DNA of 64,000 nucleotides. Source: Mycobacterium sp. E787 (GTDB lineage Bacteria > Actinomycetota > Actinomycetes > Mycobacteriales > Mycobacteriaceae). Numbering within the stretch: position 1 is the first letter of the stretch; each line of letters begins with the position of its first letter. The notes beneath the pieces were generated by a model that saw nothing but the letters and a program-made list of their open reading frames with translations, did not search any database and had not been told where the DNA came from. Made by a program: the position numbers and the translations under genes. Location: positions 1 through 64,000 of the forward strand of contig NZ_LZKL01000132.1 in NCBI RefSeq assembly GCF_001668725.1, in the 5' to 3' direction. This document shows positions 8,301-16,619 of the stretch, piece after piece.

Positions 8301-8930
8301 TCAGCCGCCGAGCCCCTTCTTGACGGCCGCATCTTGCTTCTGCGCCACGTCGGTGACGAAGTCCTGTGGCGGAAGCGAGTCCACCGGGCCGTCGAACTCC
8401 AGCGTGACGAACGCCCGGCCCTCGGTGAACATCAAGACCAAGACGCCCTTGGAGTTGTCCGGCGAGTTCCCGGTCAGCGTCGTTCCGCCGGTCCCGACGT
8501 TGAACGGATCCGTTTTAGGGTTTTTGACGTTGCCGCCTTGTGCACCCTTTGCCGCGTTCAGCGCGTTCGTGGCGGCTGCCGGGTCCGGGAGCACCTGGAT
8601 GGTGTCCTTGATGACGTGGCTGCCGTCGTCGGTCTTGAACGTGGTCGCGACGCCCGGCTGACCGTTGGGGTTGTTGGTCGGCGGGCTGCCGGTGAACTGG
8701 ATCGGAGCGTCGATGTCCGTCGCCTGGATCAACAGGCCGGAGTACTCACCCGGCTGCCCCGGCGCCGGGGATTTCGCCGCCGGGCTGCTGCCATTCGTCG
8801 CCGCGCCGGACGAGCCGGGCTGCGACGTCTGTGACGTCGAAGTGGTCGGCTTGCCGCCGCAGCCGGCCAGCGCCACGGTCAGCGCCGTCGCCGCCGCGAG
8901 ACCCGCGACAAACGTCCGAGAAACCCTCAT
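8301..8930 (-). CDS. secreted lipoprotein of unknown function
   Basis: This 209-residue protein has a type II signal peptide: basic start MRVSR, hydrophobic core, and the lipobox LAGC with the acylated Cys at residue 24. A Ser/Thr/Pro/Gly-rich linker (about 28-62) follows, then a folded domain that resembles small mycobacterial LpqN/LppX-type envelope proteins in layout only. AAGGAG lies about 9 bases before the ATG at 8930, which supports this start over the upstream ATG at 8990. It is probably anchored on the outer face of the cytoplasmic membrane. No specific role can be named. Confidence 0.8.
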   Translation of the reverse strand: MRVSRTFVAGLAAATALTVALAGCGGKPTTSTSQTSQPGSSGAATNGSSPAAKSPAPGQPGEYSGLLIQATDIDAPIQFTGSPPTNNPNGQPGVATTFKTDDGSHVIKDTIQVLPDPAAATNALNAAKGAQGGNVKNPKTDPFNVGTGGTTLTGNSPDNSKGVLVLMFTEGRAFVTLEFDGPVDSLPPQDFVTDVAQKQDAAVKKGLGG

Positions 8931-9047
8931 GGCATCGCGCTCCTTCCAGGCTGACGCCGGCGACGCAGTCGACTCGTTTCCGAATCGCACAGTACATCGC
9001 CGGGCCTGGCCGAAGGCGCCGCCGGGCCGGGGGCGGCGACCGAACGG

Positions 9048-9851
9048 CTATTCCAGCTGATCGCGCAGGCAGCGCAGCGTGTTGGCAAGGATGCGAGAGA
9101 CTTGCATCTGCGACACGCCGATGCGCTCGGCAATCTGGCTTTGGGTCATCGATTCGAAGAACCGCATATGCAGCACCTGGCGCTCGCGCTCGGGGAGCGC
9201 GCCCACCAGGGCCCGCACCGCCTCACGGTTGGTGATGTGCTCGATTTGCGGATCGATGGCGCCCACCGCGTCGGCCACCAGCCGGGATTTGCCCGAGCCG
9301 TCCGCGCCCAGGGGTGCGTCCAGGGAGTCGAGCCGGTAGGCGTCGCCTGCGACGAGGCATTCGACGATTTCCTCGCGCGGGACTTCGAGCACCTGGGACA
9401 GCTCCCCGGCGGTGGGGGCGCGACCCAGCTTTTGCGCCAAATCGCTTGTGGTCCTGCTGATTTGGACGTGCAGCTCGCGCAACCGCCGCGGCACCCGCAT
9501 GCCCCAGCTGTAGTCGCGGAAGTAACGCCGAACTTCGCCCATCATCGTGGGCACGGCGAACCCGATGAAGCTGGGTCCTTTGTCCGGGTCGAACCGGTTG
9601 ACGGCATTCATCAGGCCCAGGCGCGCGACCTGTATCAGGTCGTCGAGACCTTCGCCGCGGCGGGCGAAGTGGCTGGCCACATGGTCCGCCAGAGGCAGGC
9701 ACCGCGCGACGATGCGCTCGCGCTGCCGGCAGTACTCGTGGGACTCGCCCGGCAATTGGCGCAGCACGATGAACATCTCGACAACGTCGTCGTAGGAATC
9801 GTCCGTGCTGGCTGATCTTGCTGGGCGGGGGGCGGTTGCGACGTCGGTCAT
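9048..9851 (-). CDS. RNA polymerase sigma factor, SigB/SigF subfamily
   Basis: This 267-residue group 3 sigma factor has region 2 (LADHVASHFARRGEGLDDLIQ onward, then FAVPTMMGEVRRYFRD and RVPRRLREL), region 3 and a region 4 HTH (MTQSQIAERIGVSQMQVSR). The ATG at 9851 (MTDVATAP) starts a sequence of usual length for SigF-like proteins. Canonical mycobacterial sigF is co-transcribed with its anti-sigma gene. No anti-sigma or anti-anti-sigma gene adjoins this copy, so it looks like an additional SigF-like paralogue controlled from elsewhere. It may direct transcription of stress or envelope genes. Its targets cannot be inferred. Confidence 0.9.
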   Translation of the reverse strand: MTDVATAPRPARSASTDDSYDDVVEMFIVLRQLPGESHEYCRQRERIVARCLPLADHVASHFARRGEGLDDLIQVARLGLMNAVNRFDPDKGPSFIGFAVPTMMGEVRRYFRDYSWGMRVPRRLRELHVQISRTTSDLAQKLGRAPTAGELSQVLEVPREEIVECLVAGDAYRLDSLDAPLGADGSGKSRLVADAVGAIDPQIEHITNREAVRALVGALPERERQVLHMRFFESMTQSQIAERIGVSQMQVSRILANTLRCLRDQLE

Positions 9852-10330
9852 CGGCTGAATCGCGTCGCGGCGACGCAACTCGCAGTGAAAAGCTGCGTGT
9901 ACGAAGGGATTTTCATCTCGGCCCACTTCCTATGGGTCACGTGCAGCGGGGCATCGCAACTATGCGCACAGTCGCCTCCGCCGCACTTCTATCCGCGGGA
10001 CGAGTCGATGATCAGCGCACGTGGCTACAACGGGAGGGGTAGACGGTGCCGAAATCGCCGGCGCCACGTCAAGCCCAACAGCCGTGCGGGCTGATGACCG
10101 CTTTGAGCTAAACGGCGACCTGTCCAAAACGGACTTCACTGTCGACTATACGCCCCCCGAAGACTCTGCGAGTTCGCGCGCATCACGGCGGCGAAGGCGA
10201 ATGGTCGGTTTCTGCCGAGCGGGCCGACGAGTGGGCCGCGACCAGGTTGCCGCCGGTCCGGCGCGGTTCCTCGGTTTCGTGTCGCTGGGTACTGTTCGCC
10301 CCATGTCTGTGACCACCACGGCCGACGCCG
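9852..10330. other. 479-bp intergenic region between divergent sigma factor and SDR genes
   Basis: No convincing gene was found. A 21-codon GTG frame at 10046-10111 behind a GGGAGGGG sequence, and an 11-codon frame at 10302-10337 that overlaps the SDR start, are visible but have no recognisable product. The region should hold the promoters of both divergent transcription units. No clear sigma consensus pair was recognised by eye. Confidence 0.5.
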
Positions 10331-11218
10331 ATGGGTAGCCCGAACCTGCTGGCCGGCCGCGGTGTGGTGGTATCCGGCGGCAGCCGCGGCATCGGACGCG
10401 CCGTCACCGAACTGCTGTGCGAACTGGGAGCCGGTGTCGTCGTCAACGGCCGCGATGCCGAGGCGGTGGCAGAGACGGTCGCCGCGGTCAAGGACGCCGG
10501 GGGCCGCGTCCGCCCGGTCATCGGGGCCGCCAACGACGAGGGCGTGGCCGCCGCGCTCATCGGCGAATGCCTGAATTCCTTCGGCCGACTGGACGCCCTG
10601 GTCAATTGCGCCGGCATCGCCGAGCCCGCCGGCTCGTCGATCCTGAATGTCACGCCGGCGGAATTCGACGGCCTGATCGGCGCGCACCTCGGCACGGTGT
10701 TTCACACCTGCCGGGCCGCCGCGCCCGTCATGGCCGCCCAAGGGCACGGGACGATCATCAACACCGGCTCGGTGGCGTTTCTCGGTGACTACGGCGGAAC
10801 CGGCTACCCCGCGGGCAAAGGCGCCGTCAACGGACTGACGATGGCCATCGCGGCGGAGCTGAAGCCGCATGGTGTGCGGGCCAACGTGGTGTGTCCCGGC
10901 GCGCGGACGCGCCTGTCGACCGGCTCCGAGTACGAAAAGCACATCGCCGATCTGCACCGGCGCGGACTGCTGGACGAGATGACGATGCGAGCCTCGTTGG
11001 ACAGCGCTCCGGCCGCGTTCGTGGCCCCGCTCTACGCGTACCTCGCCAGCGACCTGTCGCGCGGCGTGACGGGCCAAATCTACGTCGCCGCGGGCGGATT
11101 CGTCGGCAGCTTCGACCGGCCGGCGCCGCGCGTGCTCGCGTACCGCGACCATCACGACGCCCAGCCGTGGTCGGTCGAGGAGCTGCACGGGATGCTCGGC
11201 TCGCCGGCGACCGCCTGA
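10331..11218 (+). CDS. SDR-family oxidoreductase
   Basis: This is a 295-residue classical short-chain dehydrogenase with the cofactor loop SGGSRGIGRA, NCAG, a TGSVA Ser segment and YPAGK as the Y-x3-K pair. A C-terminal tail of about 40 residues, past the usual AGG end (RPAPRVLAYRDHHDAQPW onward), is unusual for a basic SDR and recalls bifunctional-type mycobacterial SDRs. The start is ATG 10331. It begins a rightward group with an FAD monooxygenase, a DUF4389 protein and a methyltransferase. The substrate is unknown. Confidence 0.85.
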   Translation: MGSPNLLAGRGVVVSGGSRGIGRAVTELLCELGAGVVVNGRDAEAVAETVAAVKDAGGRVRPVIGAANDEGVAAALIGECLNSFGRLDALVNCAGIAEPAGSSILNVTPAEFDGLIGAHLGTVFHTCRAAAPVMAAQGHGTIINTGSVAFLGDYGGTGYPAGKGAVNGLTMAIAAELKPHGVRANVVCPGARTRLSTGSEYEKHIADLHRRGLLDEMTMRASLDSAPAAFVAPLYAYLASDLSRGVTGQIYVAAGGFVGSFDRPAPRVLAYRDHHDAQPWSVEELHGMLGSPATA

Positions 11219-11269
11219 GCCGCGCATGGCGGCGTGAACCGACCGGCCGCCGCCTACGTATCCACTTAA

Positions 11270-12541
11270 GTGACGAGCGGCGGGGCCTTCGCGTCCGGCT
11301 ACCGGGGTCCGGAGCCATCGGGGCGGGTTACGAAGAGGACGGCGACCGCACTGCGGGTCGTGGTCATCGGCGCCGGCGTCAGCGGCATCTCCGTCGCCCG
11401 GGGGCTGCTGCGCGACGGCCATGACGTCACGGTCTTCGATCGGCGCAACGACATCCGCCCGGGCGGCGGCGCCGTGACGATCTGGTCCAACGGCGACGCG
11501 GTGCTGCGCCAGCTGGGCGTCGACATGGACGGGGCCGGCCAACTGCTTTCCCGCGTGCGGGTGGTGACGTCGCGCGGGCGCCGGCTGGCGACCCTGGACG
11601 TGACCGCGATGGCGAACCGGCTGGGCGCACCCGTGCGGATGGTTCCCCGCCGCGTCCTGCTGGAACGGTTGTTGGAAGGCTTCCCGCTCGACCGCATCCG
11701 GAGCCGTGCGCGTGCCGTCGGCGTCGCCGCCACCCCCAGTGGTGCCGAAGTCGAGTTCGAAGACGGCGGCGTCGCGCGTGCCGACGTGGTGATCGGCGCC
11801 GATGGTCTGCATTCGGTGCTCCGCGACGCGGTCGGCGCGCCGGCCGCCGAACCGACCGGCTGGTGCAGCTGGCAGGGGCTCCTCGCGGTTCCCGAGCTCG
11901 CCGGCACGCGCGTGGCGACGATCGCCGTGGGCGCGCAGGGAAACGCCGGCGTCTGGCCGGCCGGCGGTCCGGAGGTGCAGTGGTGGTTCGACCTGCCATG
12001 GTCCTACGACTTCGTCAGGCCGCGGCACCCGCTCGAGGTGATTCGGTCCACTTTCGCCGGCTGGTCCGACGCCATCGACCTCGTCCTGGGCAAACTGAGC
12101 GACCACGACCTGCTGGATTCGCCGTACCCCCATTTTCGGCATCCCGTCGCCCCGGCCCGGGCCCCCGGTCCGCTCACGTTGCTCGGCGACGCCGCCCACA
12201 CCATGCCCCCCACCCTCGCCCAGGGCACCAACCAGGCGCTGCTCGACACCATGGTGTTGTGCAAGGCGCTGTCGCGGGTCCGCGGCGATGCGAACGACGT
12301 TTCCAACGCGCTGCGCCGATACGAGACGACCCGCCGCCGCCGCGTCGCGGCGGTGTCGCGCGTGGCGTCAGTGCAGATAGCCCACAGCGAGAACGTGCTG
12401 CGGCCGGCGGCGTTGCTCCCGGACCGGCTACACACCTGGCTGCTCACCGCGTTCCTGCAGTTGACGAGTCACCGCCGGGTGTCGGCGGAGATCGATCGGA
12501 ACCTCGCCGCCGCACCCCCCGTCACGTCGGGCCGCCGGTGA
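11270..12541 (+). CDS. FAD-dependent monooxygenase (UbiH/TetX/PHBH-like)
   Basis: This protein of about 420 residues has the Rossmann motif GAGVSGISVARGL close to the N-terminus, the DG-fingerprint GADGLHSVLR, and the FAD-binding GDAAHTMPPTLAQG in the C-terminal half, followed by a helical end. The GTG at 11270 is the first in-frame start. It adds about 29 residues before the Rossmann fold, so a later start is possible. The stop overlaps the GTG of the next gene by four bases (GTGA). Relatives hydroxylate aromatic or polyketide-like substrates with NAD(P)H. Confidence 0.88.
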   Translation: MTSGGAFASGYRGPEPSGRVTKRTATALRVVVIGAGVSGISVARGLLRDGHDVTVFDRRNDIRPGGGAVTIWSNGDAVLRQLGVDMDGAGQLLSRVRVVTSRGRRLATLDVTAMANRLGAPVRMVPRRVLLERLLEGFPLDRIRSRARAVGVAATPSGAEVEFEDGGVARADVVIGADGLHSVLRDAVGAPAAEPTGWCSWQGLLAVPELAGTRVATIAVGAQGNAGVWPAGGPEVQWWFDLPWSYDFVRPRHPLEVIRSTFAGWSDAIDLVLGKLSDHDLLDSPYPHFRHPVAPARAPGPLTLLGDAAHTMPPTLAQGTNQALLDTMVLCKALSRVRGDANDVSNALRRYETTRRRRVAAVSRVASVQIAHSENVLRPAALLPDRLHTWLLTAFLQLTSHRRVSAEIDRNLAAAPPVTSGRR

Positions 12542-13167
12542 ACGCGCCCGCCACGACCGATCTGAGCCCGGCGCGGGAGGCCGGCGGCCCGGTGCGCGTG
12601 CGCGCGGATCTCGACGCACCCTCGCGCTGGCGATGGCTCGTCAAGTGGTGCGTGCTGGCGGTGCCGCACTACCCGATATTGATACTTCTGTATTCGGTGT
12701 ATCCGCTGCTGACGATCGCCGCCGGTGTCGCGATCCTGTGCACCGGGCGCTATCCGCGCCCACTCTTCGACTTCAACGTGGGGGTGCTGCGCTGGTCCTG
12801 GCGGGTGATGAACTACCGATTTCCGATGAACAGCACCGACAAGTACCCGCCGTTCGCGCTGGCGTCGCGTCCCGACTATCCCGGCGACCTGGTGGTCGAC
12901 TACCCCGAGCGGCTGACGAACTCGGCGGTGCTGGTGAAGTGGTGGCTGCTCGGGCTGCCACAGATCCTGCTGTGCTGGGCGATGGAGCCACTGCTGCAGG
13001 TGCTTTGCGTGATCTCCGCGGCGTGGCTGCTGTGCACGGGATCCGTGCACCCCGGCATGTTCGACCTCTTGATGGGGATCGTTCGGTGGCGCTACCGGGT
13101 GGCGGTGTACGTATCGTTGATGTCCGACGAATACCCACCGTTCCGGCTGGATCAAGGTGGTCGATAA
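12538..13167 (+). CDS. DUF4389 membrane protein
   Basis: This 209-residue protein contains two copies of a similar unit: a hydrophobic pair, then FDFNVGVLRWSWRVMNYRF in the first and FDLLMGIVRWRYRVAVYVS in the second, each followed by a YPPF motif. This doubled layout is characteristic of DUF4389 proteins. It starts with GTG inside the stop of the monooxygenase gene and is probably translationally coupled. It is an integral membrane protein with about four transmembrane segments. No enzymatic role is known for the family. Confidence 0.85.
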   Translation: MNAPATTDLSPAREAGGPVRVRADLDAPSRWRWLVKWCVLAVPHYPILILLYSVYPLLTIAAGVAILCTGRYPRPLFDFNVGVLRWSWRVMNYRFPMNSTDKYPPFALASRPDYPGDLVVDYPERLTNSAVLVKWWLLGLPQILLCWAMEPLLQVLCVISAAWLLCTGSVHPGMFDLLMGIVRWRYRVAVYVSLMSDEYPPFRLDQGGR

Positions 13168-13793
13168 CGCGCGAAAATCCTTTCTTCCCTTACGTATACC
13201 GGTTCGGTCAGCCGGTTTTCGACCGACTCTTCTACAATCGGTATCGCCGCGCGGCGATCGCACACGCGACCGGCCGGCTGCTGATGGTCGGTCTGGGGCC
13301 GGGGACGGACCTGAAGTTCGTGCCCCCCGCGGTGACGTCGGTCGCCGCCGTGGAGCCCGTGGCGGCCTTCCGGCGGATGGCGTCCCGCCTCGCCGACCGC
13401 CACGGCATCGCTGCCCAGATCGTCGAGGGGACGGGGGAGGCAATCCCGTTCCCGGACAACACTTTCGATTCGGTCCACATCGGGCTGGTGTTGTGCTCGG
13501 TCGGCGATGTGGCGGCCACGCTGGGTGAGATTCGGCGGGTGCTCGTCCCCGGGGGCAGGTTGGTGGTCCTCGAACACGTCCGCGGCGAGGGCGCCACGGG
13601 TCGGCTCCAGGACCTCGTCGCAGGGCCGTGGTCCTGGCTCGCCGCCGGCTGCCATCCGAACCGCCGCACCGTCGACGCGATCGCCGCGGCCGGCTTCGAT
13701 ACGACCGCGTTGCGCCGCATCCGGACCCCGGTGCCGTTCCCCTGCAAGCCGCATCTGCACGGATTCGCCACCGCTATGGATGGCAACGCCTGA
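13164..13793 (+). CDS. class I SAM-dependent methyltransferase with irregular 5' end
   Basis: From ENPFFPYVYRFGQP onward this is a complete methyltransferase of about 205 residues: motif I LLMVGLGPGTDLKF, acidic post-I segment (AAVEP), EAIPFPDNTFDSV and GGRLVVLEHV. No ATG, GTG or TTG in this frame precedes motif I. The frame reaches back only to an ATA codon at 13164, which overlaps the TAA of the preceding gene. A GTG at 13157 in another frame would give MVDNAR and would join the methyltransferase frame after a one-base excess at about 13172. Either a non-canonical start or a small frameshift (real or from sequencing) is needed. It is the last gene of the SDR-monooxygenase-DUF4389 operon. 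Confidence 0.7.
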   Translation: MTRENPFFPYVYRFGQPVFDRLFYNRYRRAAIAHATGRLLMVGLGPGTDLKFVPPAVTSVAAVEPVAAFRRMASRLADRHGIAAQIVEGTGEAIPFPDNTFDSVHIGLVLCSVGDVAATLGEIRRVLVPGGRLVVLEHVRGEGATGRLQDLVAGPWSWLAAGCHPNRRTVDAIAAAGFDTTALRRIRTPVPFPCKPHLHGFATAMDGNA

Positions 13794-14002
13794 ATCGGCG
13801 TGATCGGTTGGGATGCGCTATCTCTCGCCGTCTCGGTCGATTGTGTGGCCGGCGGTCTTGTCACTCGCTCAACCGCATTGATCATTTGTTCGCGTCGGGG
13901 CTAGGCCGATTCGTCATCGGGTTATACGCTCGTTCAAGTAAGCCCGGTGAGCCACGCGGCGTCCGGGTCTTGCCCCTCACGGTGGTGGCCCATCGAGCGA
14001 TC

Positions 14003-14024
14003 TCACCTGACGCGGGTCAGGTGA
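14003..14024. promoter_or_regulatory. perfect inverted repeat upstream of PE gene
   Basis: TCACCTGA and TCAGGTGA form perfect 8-bp arms around CGCGGG, centred about 43 bp before the PE start codon. It could be an operator or a 5'-UTR hairpin. No known mycobacterial regulator motif was recognised. The rest of the 260-bp gap upstream of the PE gene shows no other clear structure. Confidence 0.45.
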
Positions 14025-14056
14025 TCAGTTCGCAGCGCGGGTGATCGGGGCAGGAA

Positions 14057-15619
14057 ATGTCATTTGTCATGGCGGCGCCGGATTTGGTGGCGACGGCGGC
14101 CAGGGATCTGGAGAACATCAAGTCGATGCTCAGCGAAGCCAAGTCGGCCGCGTCGGGCCCGACGACGGCATTACTGCATGCTGCCGAGGACGAGGTGTCG
14201 ACGGCCATCGCGGCGTTGTTCGGCACGCACGGCAAGGCATTTCAGGCGCTGAGCGCGCAGGCGGCGGCGTTTCATGAGGAGTTCGTGCAAACGTTGAACT
14301 CCGCTGCGGGCGCGTACGCGAGCACCGAGGCCGCCAGCGTCGCTCCGTTGCACACCATGCCAGCCGGGCTGTTGGCGTCGGCCGCGAGCACCGGCCTCGC
14401 CGATATCGCCGGACCGTACCAAACGCTGTTCGCCAACACGGCCGCCAATCTGCAGACACTCGCAAGTGCCATAGCCGCTAACCCGGCGCCCTTCTTGCAC
14501 CAGTTCATCCTCAACCAAGTCCGCTACGCGCAGGAGATTGCCGCGGGCGTCCAATACGTGTTGCAGAATCTGCCCGCCGTGTTGGCGAGCGTGCCGGCCA
14601 ACATTCAGGCGCTGCTGGCCTTCAATCCGCTGCCGGTCATCCAGCAGTTCATTGCCCACCAGCTGACCTACGCCCAGATCGTCGCGACATCCCTGCAGAA
14701 CGCGGCCCGCGACTTCGTAGTCGGCCTGGAGCAATTACCGGCGGCCTTCCAATCCGCCGTCCGGGCCCTCATGGCCGGGAACCTCGGTGGCGCGGTGCAC
14801 GACATTGCGCAGGGCTTCCTCGGTCTGTTCTTCACCGGCTTCGATATCACCGAGACCGGCGATCCCCTGGTCGCCCCGGGGCTCACCCTCACCGTTACCC
14901 CGACGGGCACACTGGGAGACCTGTTACCCATCCTCGCCATTCCCGGGATGATGGCCCAGAACCTCACCAATCTGCTGCCGGCCGGCTCCATCCCGGCGCA
15001 GGTCTCGCAGAACTTCACCAACGTGATCGATACGCTCACGGACACGTCTATCAACGCAACCGCGCTACTCGGGCTCGGGACGTCCGGTCTCAGTGCCACC
15101 CTCACGAGCGACATCGGGCTGCCGGCGGCGCTTCTCATCGACGCTGTGGGCGCGCCCGTCAACGCATTCGACGCGATGTCTGCCAGCGCATCGCAGTTCG
15201 CCGGCGAGCTGCAAACAGGCAATCTCACCGGCGCGATCGCCACACTCATCGACGCTCCGGCCGTCGTCACCAACGGCTTCCTCAACGGAGAGACGACCCT
15301 ACCGCTGTCAATCCCCTTGCCGGACTTCACCACAAACCTCGGCCCACTGCCCTTCGGGGGCACCCTATCGTTGACGAACGGCAACGCCGACATCAACATT
15401 CCGCTCGATGGCCTTCTCGTACCGCAAACCCCGATAACCGGGTCGGTCACCGGAACCGCGACGGGCACTGGTCTTGCGGGTATTGCTGCCGCGGCCCTCG
15501 TCAACACCCAACTCCCGCTGAACGTTGACGTTCTGGGCACGCCGACCAGCGGGCTCATCACCGCGCTCCTTGTCTACGCTCCCGAGCAACTCGCGCTGGC
15601 GATCACACCTGCCGGGTAG
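14057..15619 (+). CDS. PE family protein with long non-PGRS C-terminal domain
   Basis: This 520-residue protein starts with a typical PE domain (MSFVMAAPDLVATAARDLE, helical hairpin to about residue 92) that ends in the type VII secretion signal Y-x3-E (Y87-E91). The C-terminal 420 residues are Ala/Leu/Thr-rich without GGA/GGN repeats. Residues about 142-189 and 190-237 form an imperfect 48-residue tandem repeat (NPAPFLHQFILNQVRYAQ and NPLPVIQQFIAHQLTYAQ). It should be secreted or surface-located through an ESX system, most likely ESX-5, with the PPE encoded just downstream as probable partner. Confidence 0.9.
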   Translation: MSFVMAAPDLVATAARDLENIKSMLSEAKSAASGPTTALLHAAEDEVSTAIAALFGTHGKAFQALSAQAAAFHEEFVQTLNSAAGAYASTEAASVAPLHTMPAGLLASAASTGLADIAGPYQTLFANTAANLQTLASAIAANPAPFLHQFILNQVRYAQEIAAGVQYVLQNLPAVLASVPANIQALLAFNPLPVIQQFIAHQLTYAQIVATSLQNAARDFVVGLEQLPAAFQSAVRALMAGNLGGAVHDIAQGFLGLFFTGFDITETGDPLVAPGLTLTVTPTGTLGDLLPILAIPGMMAQNLTNLLPAGSIPAQVSQNFTNVIDTLTDTSINATALLGLGTSGLSATLTSDIGLPAALLIDAVGAPVNAFDAMSASASQFAGELQTGNLTGAIATLIDAPAVVTNGFLNGETTLPLSIPLPDFTTNLGPLPFGGTLSLTNGNADINIPLDGLLVPQTPITGSVTGTATGTGLAGIAAAALVNTQLPLNVDVLGTPTSGLITALLVYAPEQLALAITPAG

Positions 15620-15727
15620 TCCGTTGAACTTTCCGGGTGCCCATCTCGTGTAGCCGTACACGGGGCGTGTCGGCGGTGCTGACGCCGCCGGCAATCGTCG
15701 CGGACCGTCGAGGAATGGACTGTCGTG

Positions 15728-16594
15728 ATGAACTTTTCGGTGTTGGCGCCCGAGATCAACTCGGCGCGGATGTTCGCTGGCGCGGGTTCGGCCCCGATGT
15801 TGGGCGCGGCCGCCGCTTGGGACGCGCTGGCCTCCGAGTTGGGGTCCGCGGCGTCGTCGTTCTCGTCGGTCACGTCGGGCCTGACGGGCCAGGCGTGGCA
15901 GGGTCCGGCCTCGGAGGCGATGGCGGCCGCGGCGGCCCCGTATGCGGGCTGGTTGAGCGCGGCGGCGTCCGGGGCGACCGGGGCCGCCGGCCAGGCCCGC
16001 GCGGTGGCCGGTGCCTTCGAAGCCGCACGGGCGGCGACGGTGCACCCGCTACAGGTGGCGGCCAACCGAAATGGGTTGGTGCAGTTGGTGTTGTCTAACC
16101 TGTTCGGGCAGAACGCTCCGGCGATCGCTGCGGTCGAGGCCGAGTACGAGCAGATGTGGGCCCAGGACGTGGCCGCCATGGCCGGCTATCACGCCGGCGC
16201 CTCCGCCGCGGCCGCGCAACTGCCCGAGTGGCAGCAAGCGGTGCACGGCTTGGCGAGCCGGCTCGCCACGGCGCTGGGCCTCGGCCCGGTGACCAACCCC
16301 GTGCCCGGCGACCCCGACTTCATGAGCCAGACGACCGGGTTCGGCGGATTGGTGTCGAACACTTCCGTCGCCGACCCCGACGACAACAACTTCGTCGCGA
16401 CCAACATCACCAGCCCGTTGTTCACGGCCGCGGTGACCTCCGGCGCCGAGCCGACGCTGGGACTGGGGGCGCCCGGGCAGACGATCTTGACGTTCCAGAG
16501 TCCGGTCGCTCCGTTCTTGAACAGTTCGATCGCCCTGCCCGTGACGGATCCGTTGGCCCCGCTGTTCACCGCGCTGCTTCCGCTCGGCTTCTGA
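15728..16594 (+). CDS. PPE family protein (short)
   Basis: This 288-residue protein has a PPE domain of about 175 residues: N-terminal NFSVLAPEINSARMF, W-x-G turn (WQGPASEAM) and the helical segment ending AVEAEYEQMWAQDVAAMAGY. The signature Pro-Pro-Glu reads Ala-Pro-Glu here. The roughly 110-residue C-terminal part lacks SVP and MPTR motifs. The start is ATG 15728 (GTG 15725 is possible). It lies about 105 bp after the PE gene on the same strand and is probably co-transcribed and co-secreted with it. No esx or ecc genes are adjacent. Confidence 0.9.
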   Translation: MNFSVLAPEINSARMFAGAGSAPMLGAAAAWDALASELGSAASSFSSVTSGLTGQAWQGPASEAMAAAAAPYAGWLSAAASGATGAAGQARAVAGAFEAARAATVHPLQVAANRNGLVQLVLSNLFGQNAPAIAAVEAEYEQMWAQDVAAMAGYHAGASAAAAQLPEWQQAVHGLASRLATALGLGPVTNPVPGDPDFMSQTTGFGGLVSNTSVADPDDNNFVATNITSPLFTAAVTSGAEPTLGLGAPGQTILTFQSPVAPFLNSSIALPVTDPLAPLFTALLPLGF

Positions 16595-16619
16595 GTTCCG
16601 GCGCGGGTGACCATTCCGC

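Noticed and set aside
10046..10111. 21-codon GTG frame behind GGGAGGGG
   Set aside because: It has a fair ribosome-binding site but no recognisable product or conservation evidence. It is kept only as a note within the intergenic entry.
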